DNA from: Anaspis maculata
Lineage: Eukaryota; Arthropoda; Insecta; Coleoptera; Scraptiidae
Reading direction: 5' to 3'
DNA length: 64,000 nt
NCBI GenBank assembly: GCA_949128115.1
Contig: OX421961.1
Coordinates: 82,877,277 to 82,941,276, forward strand
The translations under genes were made by a program, and so were the position numbers. Shown piece by piece: positions 1 through 12,541 of this stretch (within the stretch, counting starts at the first letter, position 1; every line of letters starts with the position of its first letter). The notes beneath the pieces are model-generated. The model did not search any database. It had not been told where the DNA came from and was given only the letters and a program-made list of their open reading frames with translations.

Positions 1-438
1 CCGATATACCGTCGTGTATTGTTTTGGTCCGACACTTTTTTGATTGAATCAAAGCAATGATATTGAAAAACTCAAATTCAGTTTTTTTTGAAAAATAAAG
101 ATCGACCAAAAAACTAATTTCTCTCACGAATCATGATCACGAAGAGTCGAAGAGTGGTTCATAGGAGTGGTTGTTCGCGGCGCCTGTCAAGTGTTGGGGT
201 TTTCACGCCGGTATGTTGGCATCGCGGATCGGATTCCTGAGCATCTCTGCCTGAGCTCATTTGTCATTTGCAATCTGTTGTTGGTTGGGTGTGAGTTGGT
301 AAACGAAATTTTCAATTTCAATAACTGGGCAATAATTTCGAATGAATGGGCTCATTGTACCCAAGCCGAGGTGTGGTGTGAAATCTTGTGAATAGCATTA
401 GATGTGAATTAGTTTAGTGTGCACGTGATCTCTCTAAA
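1..438 (+). promoter_or_regulatory. Lasp upstream region and 5' UTR
   Basis: This 438-bp stretch precedes the Lasp start codon at 439. It holds a short open frame (167..391) that I regard as chance, because it lies where the 5' UTR should be. No TATA box or other core element stands out. The ATG context is ctaaaATGAG, with A at -3, which fits a start codon. I see no repeat family here that recurs elsewhere in the window. Confidence 0.35.
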
Positions 439-3400
439 ATGAGTAAAAAGTGCGCTAGATGCGACAAGACGGTGTATCCCACCGAAGAGCTGAAATGCCT
501 GGACAAGGTAATGTATAATTTCACTTTTTTTTTTCTTGGGCTCATTTTTCTATGACTCGCGGTTCCGACAAAAAGAAAGTCCATGCGGGGCCCATCCCCG
601 ATCCAATTGAAGACGGCAATATTATTATTACCATTTATGAAAAAGTCGGCTTCAATAATAATTCAGTCAAGGCTGGTGGCCAATGGAAGAAAATGAGTCA
701 CAAAAGTCCAAACCACTTCCCGCGGTCGGGTCGCCCGCCGGCGGATTTCCACCAGACTTTCACGCGAATTCGAGCTGGCATTGATGATTGGTGAAAAAAA
801 AAGACGTACTAATGACACCACCTGTTGACACTTCTCAGCCGCCCCTGATCACAGTAATAAAGCCTGTAACAATGTATGCTATTTTTTTTTCAGATCTGGC
901 ACAAGCCCTGCTTTAAATGCAAGGAGTGCAACATGGCCCTTAACATGAGGAATTACAAAGGTTTCAACAAGGAGCCCTATTGTGAAGCGTGAGTTTCAGC
1001 CCCAAATTTGTCCCAATTGACCCCACTACTCCCACACCTATTGCCAGAAAAAAGAGCCTTAATGATGATGTCACCCATTCTTTGATTCAATTATATTCAA
1101 GTCAATTGTTAGGACTTCCATTATTTTGATTCCATCAGCATAGATAGTGACTATCAATATCAAACCATAAAAGCTTTGGCAATAAATGTAGTAGATTACA
1201 CCATACCTACTTATTGAGTGTATTATTGATCTCAAAAAAAATCTGTACCTATTGAAGGATTTATTAATCTGCGACATGAATAATGAATTAGATAGTCTTG
1301 AATTCTGATCAATAAGAGGGTATTTTTTTTATCTTATCTGCACCACAAACTTATGTAACAACATGAAAATAGAAAGACAATATTTAATAACGCGAGGTAG
1401 GTAAATTGCGCGTAAAAACCTTGTGGAAAATTCATTATAGATAATAAATGTCTAGAGCCATTTAGACAAGATAGTATTGTTACAATTACCATTTCGCATG
1501 TTTATTCTTTGAACCATAACCATAATAGAAATGCAAATTTCATTGTGTCAGGATGGGCGATCCTATTTCGCGATTTCTCAGTCATACAAACATTTTTACC
1601 AAATTTGGAAATGATAGATAGGCCTTATTTTTAGCGCACTTCTCCAAACGGGAAGGCACTTTTGTCCTCGCTTTGTCCGTCCGTCCGTCCGTCCGTCTGT
1701 CCGTCCGTCCGTCACAGCATCTAGTTCTAGACGGAAAGGTTTTTGCGAAAAATTTTCACTCCAATGGGTAGCTCATGACCTTGTATGTACCAAGAAAATT
1801 CTTGGCGAAATAATGATAAACAATTACAATAATAACAATTTAGTGTGGCGCGGCATTGCCGTTGAATGCTGCATTTCAGAAGCCGGCCTGATCTCAAAAG
1901 TTATCACATGCGAGCAAGCACCCATTCTTATCATTTTACAATAATACATATGCGGAGCTATATTTAGAGGGGGATTTGAACTTCATTTTAACAAAAATTC
2001 CACATCGGTGCGAGGCACGGGTCCATACTTAGGAATTTTTGAAAATGACTTTGAAGCTGCGGCTCGGCCGCAAATGATTATTCGTAGTTTGCCGGCGCTT
2101 GGAATCTTCTTCTCTAAACGGGGCGGAATGCTTGACAAGAAAATTTCAACTCAAATATGAGTAACTCATGGTCTTGGTACACGAACCAAGAAAAATCTTG
2201 CCGAAATAACGATAAACAATCACAATAATAACATTAATAACATTTGAGTGTACGGCGGCGTCGCGGATTAATTGCTGAATTTCACATTTGAACGTAAAGG
2301 TGCGTTCAGTCCTCGGTTCAGTCAGCTTATTTAGCCGCAAGTTTTAATTTTAGTCGTAAGCGCTGCGTCGCTTATTGGCTGTTCTGAGGAGGCTTGTTCA
2401 TACGAGCCAATGGGCGTCGCTGCGCTTGCGACTAAAATTAAAACTTGCGGCTAAATAAGCTGACTGAACTCACCTTAAGAAATTAGGCCATGCGGAGAAG
2501 TACATATTCATGTGGAAATACATCACCACATGTGCGGGGTTATATTTAGAAAAGAATTTGAACTTTCTTTTGACAAAAACTCCACTTCGATACGACCCCC
2601 GGATCATAAGTCAATAATTTCTGAAAACGACCGCGAAGCTACGGCTCGGCGCAATACACAATATTGCGCGGAAGTGGCGCTCCGACACGGATGTCATGTG
2701 AACTAAGAAAACGGTGACAAGTTATCATCGCGCATGTTCAGGGCCGCTATTCTTGAATCGTGTGAGATGAGTCCCTGGGAGTTATATATAATCCGTGCTA
2801 CACTTCTGTAGCGAAAGTTGCCTAAAAACCACGATTTTAGGCAACATTCGTTGCATCAGTGTACTGCGGAATGTATTTTACTCCCAGGGACTTTTCTCAC
2901 ACGATTCAAGAATAGTGGCCCAGAACTCGACAATGACATTGATTTCAGTGTTTAACGATGGCGTTTTGTACAGTTCTATCAGCAACTTGTGAAGTCTTCC
3001 GATTTAAAATGCATATTCGGCGGTCGAAAAAGTGTGTGCCACTCAGAGGACCGACTGTCGCCACACCATGCTGTCGTCAATACAATACAGCACTAATTAA
3101 ATGAAATATCCCCAGACAATTTCGCGGTAAATTTGAATGTTATGGTTGAAGTGTTCTATGTTTTTTTTATTTCGTAATTTGGGGCATTTGGGAATGATCC
3201 CTAACATATGTGCTTTCATGAATAGGTTTCGAGGGTTACTCCGATTTTTCTATGTAACCACTTCTACTTGAAAACGACGCATAATCCATTGAGCTGAGTT
3301 TGAGAATCACCTATTTTACAGCGTAACATATGGAAGACTTAGAACGAATCACCTCGTTTTTTAGCGCATGCGCCAAGCGGTCACGCAATATTGTGTATTG

Positions 3401-6400
3401 AAAAGCTGTACGACTCACTACGGGCGTGTGTTTTGGTAGCGTATAGAGTAAGATAATGACGCTTATATTATGTTTCTTTCTTTGAATTCTTATGTTTTCT
3501 TCATGGCGCACAATTTGCTAGATTATTACCGCTGGAACTGTAATGTTTGTTTAAATTTCAGAAATAAGATCACTGATTTCTAGGAAACGTCAACTTTTTG
3601 CGTATTACATTACAAGGACTTAATAGTGGGAGCGGTACGCAAAAGCATACCGCATTTTGGAGTGCAGTAACGACATTTTGCATGGGCGTACTTTATACCA
3701 AGACAAGCGATTTGACCCGCAGCACTCGATATTTCGTCCCTTGGGGGCCAATGGGGGCCCTCCAAATTTTCAAGATACAAGAACTTTCACAAAATGATCA
3801 TTGAGTATCGTCATGTATGTCATAAGTGAAGCTTACGGGTCTATTGAAAATCTATTGAACGGGGGGGGGGGGGGTGTAGGTACCTTAAGGGTAGCCAATG
3901 GGCACTGTTTTTGTTATCCATACATAGTTATCATTATTAAAAAAAAATCCTGTGCACTTAGAAAGAAGTTGAACTTCTCCTCGGAGAATGAAGCTACAGC
4001 CCTTGGACTTTATCCGATGGGTAGCTTAGATTCTCAAGGACCAAATAGGCAGATTGGCTTAATAATTCTGCCGCCATCTTGGCTGCCATATTGAAATTTC
4101 TTATTAGTGGGACGATTTCCATGAAACTTGGAACTTATCCTTGTCCAGTACGATCATTCTTATTTTCATGCTAAATTTTATGATTCCGCCGCCATATTGA
4201 AATTTTTTTTAGTGGAACAATTGTCATGAATCTTCGAGTGAAACTTGGAACCTAATCTTGTCTCGTATTAACCTTCTTATTTTTAAGCTGAGTTTCATGA
4301 TTCCGCCGCCATCTTGGCTGCCATATTGAAATTTCTTATCATTGAAACGATTTTCATGGAACTTACCCTTATTTCTTCGATCATTCTCATTTTCTAGCCA
4401 AATTTCAACATTCCGCCGCCATCTTGGCCGCCATATTAAAATCTCTTATTACCGAAACGATTTTCATGAAACTTCGAACTTATCCTTGTTTAGTACGATC
4501 ATTCTGATTTTCAAGATGACAGTCGGATTATTTTTTTTTAACCGAAAAGTACTTGACATTGTTTTTTACTTCCCCGACCCACCACTCAACAAGAAGGGAA
4601 GTATTGTGAACGCGCTAAAAGAATTTTACGATATGAAGACGGATATATCCATTTTGAGGTCCCCCAAGACGATTAAGAGCATTCTTGGAGTGATGACTGT
4701 TTGTGTGTCTGTCTGTCTGATCTGCTACGATTTCAGCCGCAACGTTGATTCAATCGACTTGAAATTCGGTATACAGACATTGTTTTGCTGTCGGATGAGC
4801 CCATTAGCTTTTGGCTGTCATCTATCAAACGGAAATGTCACTTTATATCTCACGGAACTTTACTTGCAAAATGTGATTTGAAAGCCCATGAAAAACTGTA
4901 TTCAAAAGCTGTTACGGCACTCATCTAAAATAGAAACAAGGTCATGAGCTACCCAATGGAGTAAAAATTTTTCGCAAAAACCTTTTCGTCTAGGACTAGA
5001 TGCTGTGACGGACGGACGGACGGACGGACGGACGGACGGACAAAGCGAGGACAAAAGCGCCTTCCCGTTTGGAGAAGTGCGCTAAAAACGCATAAATACC
5101 AACGTATACATCATCATATCTTTTGATCTAATTAAGCTATGTCGAGAGCTATGTGCTTAATTTTTTTTTTAATTGAAGTACATATCCAGACTTTTCTTAC
5201 AGTGTGACAGCGATTGAGTAACAATGGTTCATTATTTATTTATCAAGTTTATAAACATTTTCATCGGCTATGAATGCATCCAGATTTTGAGTCAGCGAGG
5301 GAAATTTTTGTTTTCACAGTTTTCTATATACAACCAGCGAAGCGATTGCGGCCAAAGGATTGCAGAAATTATTAAAACAAAAATTTTGATCTAGGACTCA
5401 TAGTTTTTTTTTTAGATGATTTTTTTCTGACGCAACCAACAACTGTAGAGAAGTGGTGCGCGCATGCCACTCTTATTCACTGTGCAAATGCACTACATTC
5501 AGATGGGCATTTTTCGTATAAATCTAAGCTTTTATAGGAAAAATATTTGCTCTTTACAAAAAAAAACAAGGCCGCCCTTAACGGTACAATAGTGTTAAAG
5601 TAAAATAGGTATTGATGGAGATGAAACTATTCACCCCTAATTTCTACATCGAGAAGGTCCTATTCCAAACATTTGCTCTGCTCGTGTCTTTCAAACTTTC
5701 AAGTTAGTTGAATAATCTCCCATTTTTACCGCAAATCGCAGAAAAAGGTATTTTTACGTGTCACATAGGTACAATTTCTCTTTTCCTTTCATTCTCTTTT
5801 TTTTGCATTAATGCATTTTTCATTTTCCACTGACATTAAACCATAACCATTTTCCACACCAAACATAAACAAACGAAACGAATCAATAATTCTAGCGCAA
5901 ATGCTATGCCACAGCCACCGACACCAAGTTGCGACCGGTAGCCACCAGGCGGCGACAAGCTGAATCGCCACCATGCAATAGGGTGATTGCATGAAATTCG
6001 TTCACCTGATCACCGGCAGGCAGCGCAAGGATCGAGTTATGTTTTGACGTTTGTTAGGAAATTGCATTGGGGCCATAGACAAGGATTGGGGCACATAAAC
6101 GCCGAACAAACCAGCATGTGATCAAAATACGTAAAAATGACAGTATTTAGTGAGGTTATTCCTGTTGACGTTGACTCCGCATGGATGAAATTTGACAGAT
6201 GACAATGACACTATTGACATTTTGCCATAAACTCTCTCTACATGCAATCACCCTATAGATCTTTCCAAATTTGCACTTGTCCTCTTCTCTTGTGACGCCA
6301 TGATTTTGCGCAGCTTCCAGCTTGGGACAGCTGTCAAAACTATTCTTTATCCTTTATCCTTTATTTTTGAAAAAAAGCCCTATTGAGCTCTTATTTTACC

Positions 6401-7535
6401 GAGGCACTTTATTAGCGCACTTCTCCAAACGGGAAGGCGCTTTTGTCCTCGCTTTGTCCGTCCGTCCGTCCGTCCGTCACAGCATCTAGTCCTAGACGAA
6501 AAGGTTTTTGCGAAAAATTTTTACTCCATTGGGTAGCTCATGACCTTGTATCCCGAACCAAGAAAAATCTTGACGAAATAATAATAAACAATGACAATAA
6601 TAACAATTTAGTGTGACGCGGCATCGCCGTTGAATGCTGCATTTCAGAAGCCGGCCTGATCTCGAAAGTTATCACATGCGAGGAAGTACCCGATCTTATC
6701 ATTTTACCATAATACATATGCGGAGTTATATTTAGAGGATAATTTGAACTTTATTTTAATGAAAATTTCACATCGGTGCGAGGTGCCGATTAGTAGTTAT
6801 TAATTTTTGAAAATGACTCCGAAACTACGGCTCGGCCGCAAATGATTTATTCGTTGCTTGCTGGTGCTTGATATCCTTTCCTCCGAACAAAACGAAATTC
6901 AATACAGAAAATATTTCAACTCGAATGGGTAGCTCATGGCTGGTACGCGAATCAAGAAAAATTTTGCCGAAATAATCATGAACAATTACAAAAATAACAT
7001 TTTGGTGTAGGGCGGCTTCGCCGATCAAGTGCTGGCATTCGCGGTAAGATGTAGAAAGTTGCGATATGCAGGCAACTACAATTTCTTAATGAAATACATC
7101 ACTGCATGTACGGCATTATATTTAGAGAACAATTTGAACTTTCTTTTGACAAAAACCCCACTTCGATCCGACCGTTAGGTCAATTGTTATCGTTTTTTGT
7201 AAACGGCCGCAAAGCCACGGCTCGGCGCATATTACACGACCCTACAAATTTAAAATCAGACGTGCCGAAATAGTAATTGAACATTTTGAAATAGCCAATA
7301 CTAGGTACCTGAAGGATAATGGCACTCAAATTACGAAACATGTTCGCTCAATAACAAAAAAAAAAAGTAGGTAGGTATCACTAAAAATCATGTGACAAGG
7401 CTACCATTTTTTCGGTTTTTCGATAAAAAAGAAATGTTCCAATTCAAAAGTGAACCCGATATTCGTGTTCAGGAGGTCGAAATCAGTTGGAGAACATTTT
7501 TTTATATAAGTAACAGAATGACGCTTATGTGGCCG

Positions 7536-7578
<43 letters not shown>

Positions 7579-10500
7579 CGAGTCCGTGCAGAAATTAAGA
7601 CGCTGTACTCCTTCTCGAGAATTGAAACAAGAGTCTTTGAACTTTTTTCCGATTAATAGCTGATGTCCCCAAGGGTGGCCAATGGGCACTATTTTTGTTA
7701 TCTATACATCGTTATCATTATTCTCAAAAAACAGAGATCTCCTGTGCACTTCGATGAAGTTGAACTTCTCCTCGGGAAATAAAGCTACAGCCCTTGAAGA
7801 TTGAATTTCATCCGGTGGATAGCTTAGGTCCTAAAGGACCAAATAGGCAGGTTGGCTTTCATAATTCGGCCGCCATCTTGGCTGCCATATTGAAATTTCT
7901 TATTAGTGGAACGATTGTCATGAAACTTGAAACTTACCCTTGTCTAGTACGATCATTCTTATTTTCAAGCCAAATTTCATGATTGCCCCACCATCTTGGC
8001 CGCCATATTGAAATCTCTTATAAGTGGAAGGATTTTCATGAAACTTGAGAGTTACGCTTGTCTCGTACGATCATTCCTATCTTCAAGCTGAGTTTCATAA
8101 TTCTGCCGCCATCTTGGCCGCCATATTGAAATCTCTTGTTAGTGGAACGATTTTCATGAAACTTGGAACTTACCCTTGTCTAGTACGATCATTTTGATTT
8201 TCAAGCCGAATTTCATGATTCTGTCGATATTTTGGCCGCCATATTGCAATTTTTTGCCCAAGACGGTAGAACCCTAATCACTTAACATCTTGTTTTTATT
8301 TTCAAGCCAAATTTCATGATTCTGTCACTAACTTGGCCTCCATATTGAAATCTCCTATCAGTGGAACGATTTTCATGATCTTGGAACTTACCCTTGTCTA
8401 GTACGATCATTCTGATTTTCAAGCCAAATTTCATGATTCTGCCGAAACTTTGGCCGCCATATTGAAATTTTTTGCCCAAGTAACGGTTGAGAACCCTAAT
8501 TACTTAACATCTTGCGTTCACTAATCCTTCAAAAAGGAAGTGCGCTACTGAGCCTCATGCCTATGAGGCATATTCGCTTGTTATTTTGTGTCATCCCTAT
8601 ATGTATTGTGTCCAAACATGACTGCATTTCATGCAAGATACTTCTCAACGTGACGTTCATGGATAGAATTATTATTTAGGCTTACATTTTTTTTATCAGT
8701 GATAAAGGTGGCGACGGAAATGGGCAACCGCGAAGGACCGCTAACATAGCAGATAGTCAAAGCAGATCGCTTACGTTATTGTGACGTATGCTATGAAAAG
8801 ATTATGAGTAATTTCTTCTATAATTTCCTTAAGAATATTGATAAATTCATTAATAATTATGGCATGGAATTTCTTCACAAAATCAGTCAGTAAGTGCGAA
8901 AAAGCTGTGACATATCTATAATCTGTCAAAAGTTATGAGCTGTCAAATCCGTTTATTTTTCAATTACTCGAGAAGTATTGAAGGATTTCAGTCAAATTTG
9001 GTTTGCAGCAAGATCACTCACCATTCTTAACGGAACATAAGCAGCTTTGATAAAAATTAGGCATGCAACTTGGAAAAATCAATACATTTTCTGCAAAAAA
9101 AAACTGGTAAAAATGAGCTTGTCCCTCGTGTTTACTATTATCAGGTGATCCTACTTCTTGTCTTGTCGTTTAACAGAGTATTTCTTCGGTTTCACGGGAA
9201 TAACAGACAGTTTTTTTTTGTATAATTTTTCCTTTTAATATATGTATTGCCAACGTTTCTACCTCGTAGCGAGGTCTTTTTTTTCCCTTTTTCATCCTCG
9301 TGTTTACTTTCAAAACTTTGTCATTCAATTATCCATTATCTGTTCGATGGACTGGAACCGAATTTAGCAGAATGCAACCCAACTAAAGAATCAAATAAGT
9401 CTACAGTTGGAGTTTTCCACCCTTTTTAGACGGGCGCTATAAATTTTCAACAACGGTTTTTGGCCCATCTTTGGCAACCAAACTTGTAAACTTTGTTACA
9501 TCGGCCCGACAAATTCTATAGGCATCTATGTCAAACTGACGGCCGTACGAGTGTTGCAAATATCGGTGTTCCGCCTATGTCTTTTTGTGCCATTTAAGGC
9601 AACAGTAGGCCCCGATCCTTTGTGTCTTCGAGTGTCGTTTGGGGATCTGATAACCCCCTTGTGTTTTCTGTAGATTTTGGAACTCCAGTATTCCATCCAT
9701 TTGGCGTATTCTTGCGAACTCTGTTGTGTGCGGCTTTCTTGTGTGGTTCGGTACCAGGACCCCATGATGTCTTTTTGCCCTGATGGGACCCCTACTTGTG
9801 TTGTTTTTTAGCTATCGGATGGATATGTTGTGTGCCTCGTTGGGTTTGATTTTGCCGTTTGAGGTCAAAGCGAGCACCCTTGTGTTTTCTTGGGTTGATT
9901 GAAGCCCTATCGGCCTCCTGGTGTCTTCGGTGTCACTTGCAGCCACGTTGAGTCTTCCCCCCCGGTTTTATCACTTTGCAGAATTTTTTTGCCGTCAGGT
10001 GTTGTTCGGTAGGTACTTACCTTTCTGATGGTCTCAATAATTGTGTCTTCCTGTAGTATTAGCCCTTGTGTCTTTTTGTTGCTTTCGTATGGCGTTTGAG
10101 GCCCTGAAGTGTACCTAAATCATTAGAACTCCGCCCCAGGTATTTAACCCTAGAACCGATTTTCACCAATTGTTCTTTGAACAATAGGTAATTTTGGGTC
10201 GATTTTCTAGCGCATTTGAAAATGACGCTTAATGGCCTATTTATCTGGCTGTCTGTCCGTCTGTCTGTTCATCTGTCTGCAGGATTGTCAGATATATATC
10301 AAGTGATATGTATCACAATAAATATCACGATATATATCATGATATTTATTGATTCATATATATCATGATATATATCCGACAAAAATGTTGCGCAATGGAG
10401 TTTATTTGAAGCATTGTTATCTGCGAAATTGGGCTTTATGCCTTACGCATGCAGCACGTCTCTTTGTCTCGATTTGTTTTCCTTTCAGAATGAATTTAAT

Positions 10501-12510
10501 TTCGATTTATTGTAAATATAAATAACATTGATAATATTATTATTGATTTTTGTTCATGAATCGATATATGTTTTATCTAATTTTTGTCCAAGTAGCGTTT
10601 GTTTAAATTTCAGACTTGAACATTATCTAAAAATCAAAATTCTAAGAAAATATCAATATATCGGATATACAGGGTGGTCCTCGTTTTATGTCATTAAATT
10701 TAAGGATCAATAGAAAATGAAAAATGAAGGGGACTTTCTCCAGAAAACATGTTTGAGAAATGCCTAATAACAGAGATACAGCCCTTCAAAGTTGGAAATG
10801 AATAATCGTTTTTTCCGCATAACTTTTGAACCGTTCAACCAATTTGATTATAAATAGAACCAAAGGTTCACTGAAATTATCCTCTGTCGAACAATCATAA
10901 CATGTTCCATAAAAAAGTTTCAGGGGCTTAGACATTAGGGGGTGACCCTACTTTCCCCCTTATTTTTCACCCCCCTAGTTATTTTTGGAAACTGTTCATA
11001 ATTTTGAATTTTACGTTCAATTTTGAAGAAAAGATTACTTTTGCAAAATTTTGATTAGAGGCTTCGTTTAGGAGATATTTGAGTTTGAAACTTTGGAAAA
11101 CATCCCGAAATCGCCACTTTCCAGAACCCAAATTATATTTTTCCTGAAAATTTCCCGTGTTTTGGAAAAAATGGTGGTTTATCAATTTGGAAATTCTAGA
11201 AAACCTATTTCAGCTGAGAAATTATGAGTTTCTTTGGATTTTAATTTTTAGACCTTTGAAAGTGGCGATTTCGGGATGTTTCCCAAAGTTTCAAACCCAA
11301 ATATCTCCTAAACGAAGCCTCTAATCAAAATTTTGCAACAGTGATTTTTCCTTCAAAATTGAACGTAGAATTCAAAATCATTAACAGTTTCCAAAAATAA
11401 CTAGGAGGGTGAGAAATAAGGGGGGAAAAGTAGGGTCACCCCCTAATGTCTAAGCCCCTGAAACTTTTTTATGGAACATGTTATGATTGTTCGACAGAGG
11501 ATAATTTCAGTGAACCTTTGGTTCTATTTATAATCAAATCAGTTGAACGGTTTAAAAGTTATGCGAAAAAAACGATTATTTATTTCCAACTTTGAAGGGC
11601 TGTATCTCTGTTATTAGGCATTTCTCAAATATGTTTTCTGGAGAAAGTCCCCTTCATTTTTCATTCTCTATCGATCCTTAAATTTAATGACATAAAAGTC
11701 TGACCACCCTGTATATCGAATATATCAATAAATATCCGATATTATGATACTTTGATATTTTTTATAAATATCATGATATTTTCCAACCCTGTCTGTCTGT
11801 GTAGAAATTAAGAAGTTGTACTCCTCCTCGGAGAATGAAGCTAGAACCCTGGAACTTCTTCTGTTGGATAGCTTATGTCCTCAAGGGTGCCCATTGAAAT
11901 TTCAGACCGCGGCGGGGTACCAGAAATAGTGAAAATTTGTGTTCCATGAGTTTGAGATCACGCTGGAATCCTTGGATACATTAATAAACCTTGATTTGGC
12001 TCTTCTGTAAAAATCTTTCGATTCCTTTCACCATGTATCAATAGTATTAAAGTTCTAGTTTTGCAGGCATATACCGAAAGCCAAGGCAACGACGATGGCT
12101 GAAACGCCCGAATTGAGGCGCATCGCCGAGAACACCAAAATCCAATCGAACGTAAAGTACCACGCGGACTTCGAAAAGAGCAAGGGCAAGTTCACGCAAG
12201 TGGCCGACGATCCCGAAACCCTGCGCATCAAACAGAACACCAAGATCATTAGCAATGTGGCTTATCATGGGGAATTGCAGAGGAAGGCCGAAATGGAGCA
12301 GAGGCGACAGATCAACGAAAACGGATTCGATCCTGACGCCAGGAACGCCAACATGCCACCGCCCAACAACCCACCTTATCAACCGCCTCCACAACCTCAA
12401 GTAATGCAGCAGCATCATCCTTCTGTGCAGCAGCAGCATCATCCTTCTGTGCAGCAGCAGCACCACCACCACCATCAGCAACAACAACCACAGCAACAAC
12501 AACCACCGCA

Positions 12511-12541
<31 letters not shown>

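Noticed and set aside
552..794. 80-codon frame in Lasp intron 1
   Set aside because: It lies fully within an intron with good GT-AG borders, and no domain or splice signal supports it.
4342..4881. 179-codon open frame on +
   Set aside because: It overlaps the tandem array and a dispersed repeat; its Val-Cys-Leu-Ser stretch comes from a GTCT tetranucleotide tract also present in other repeats.
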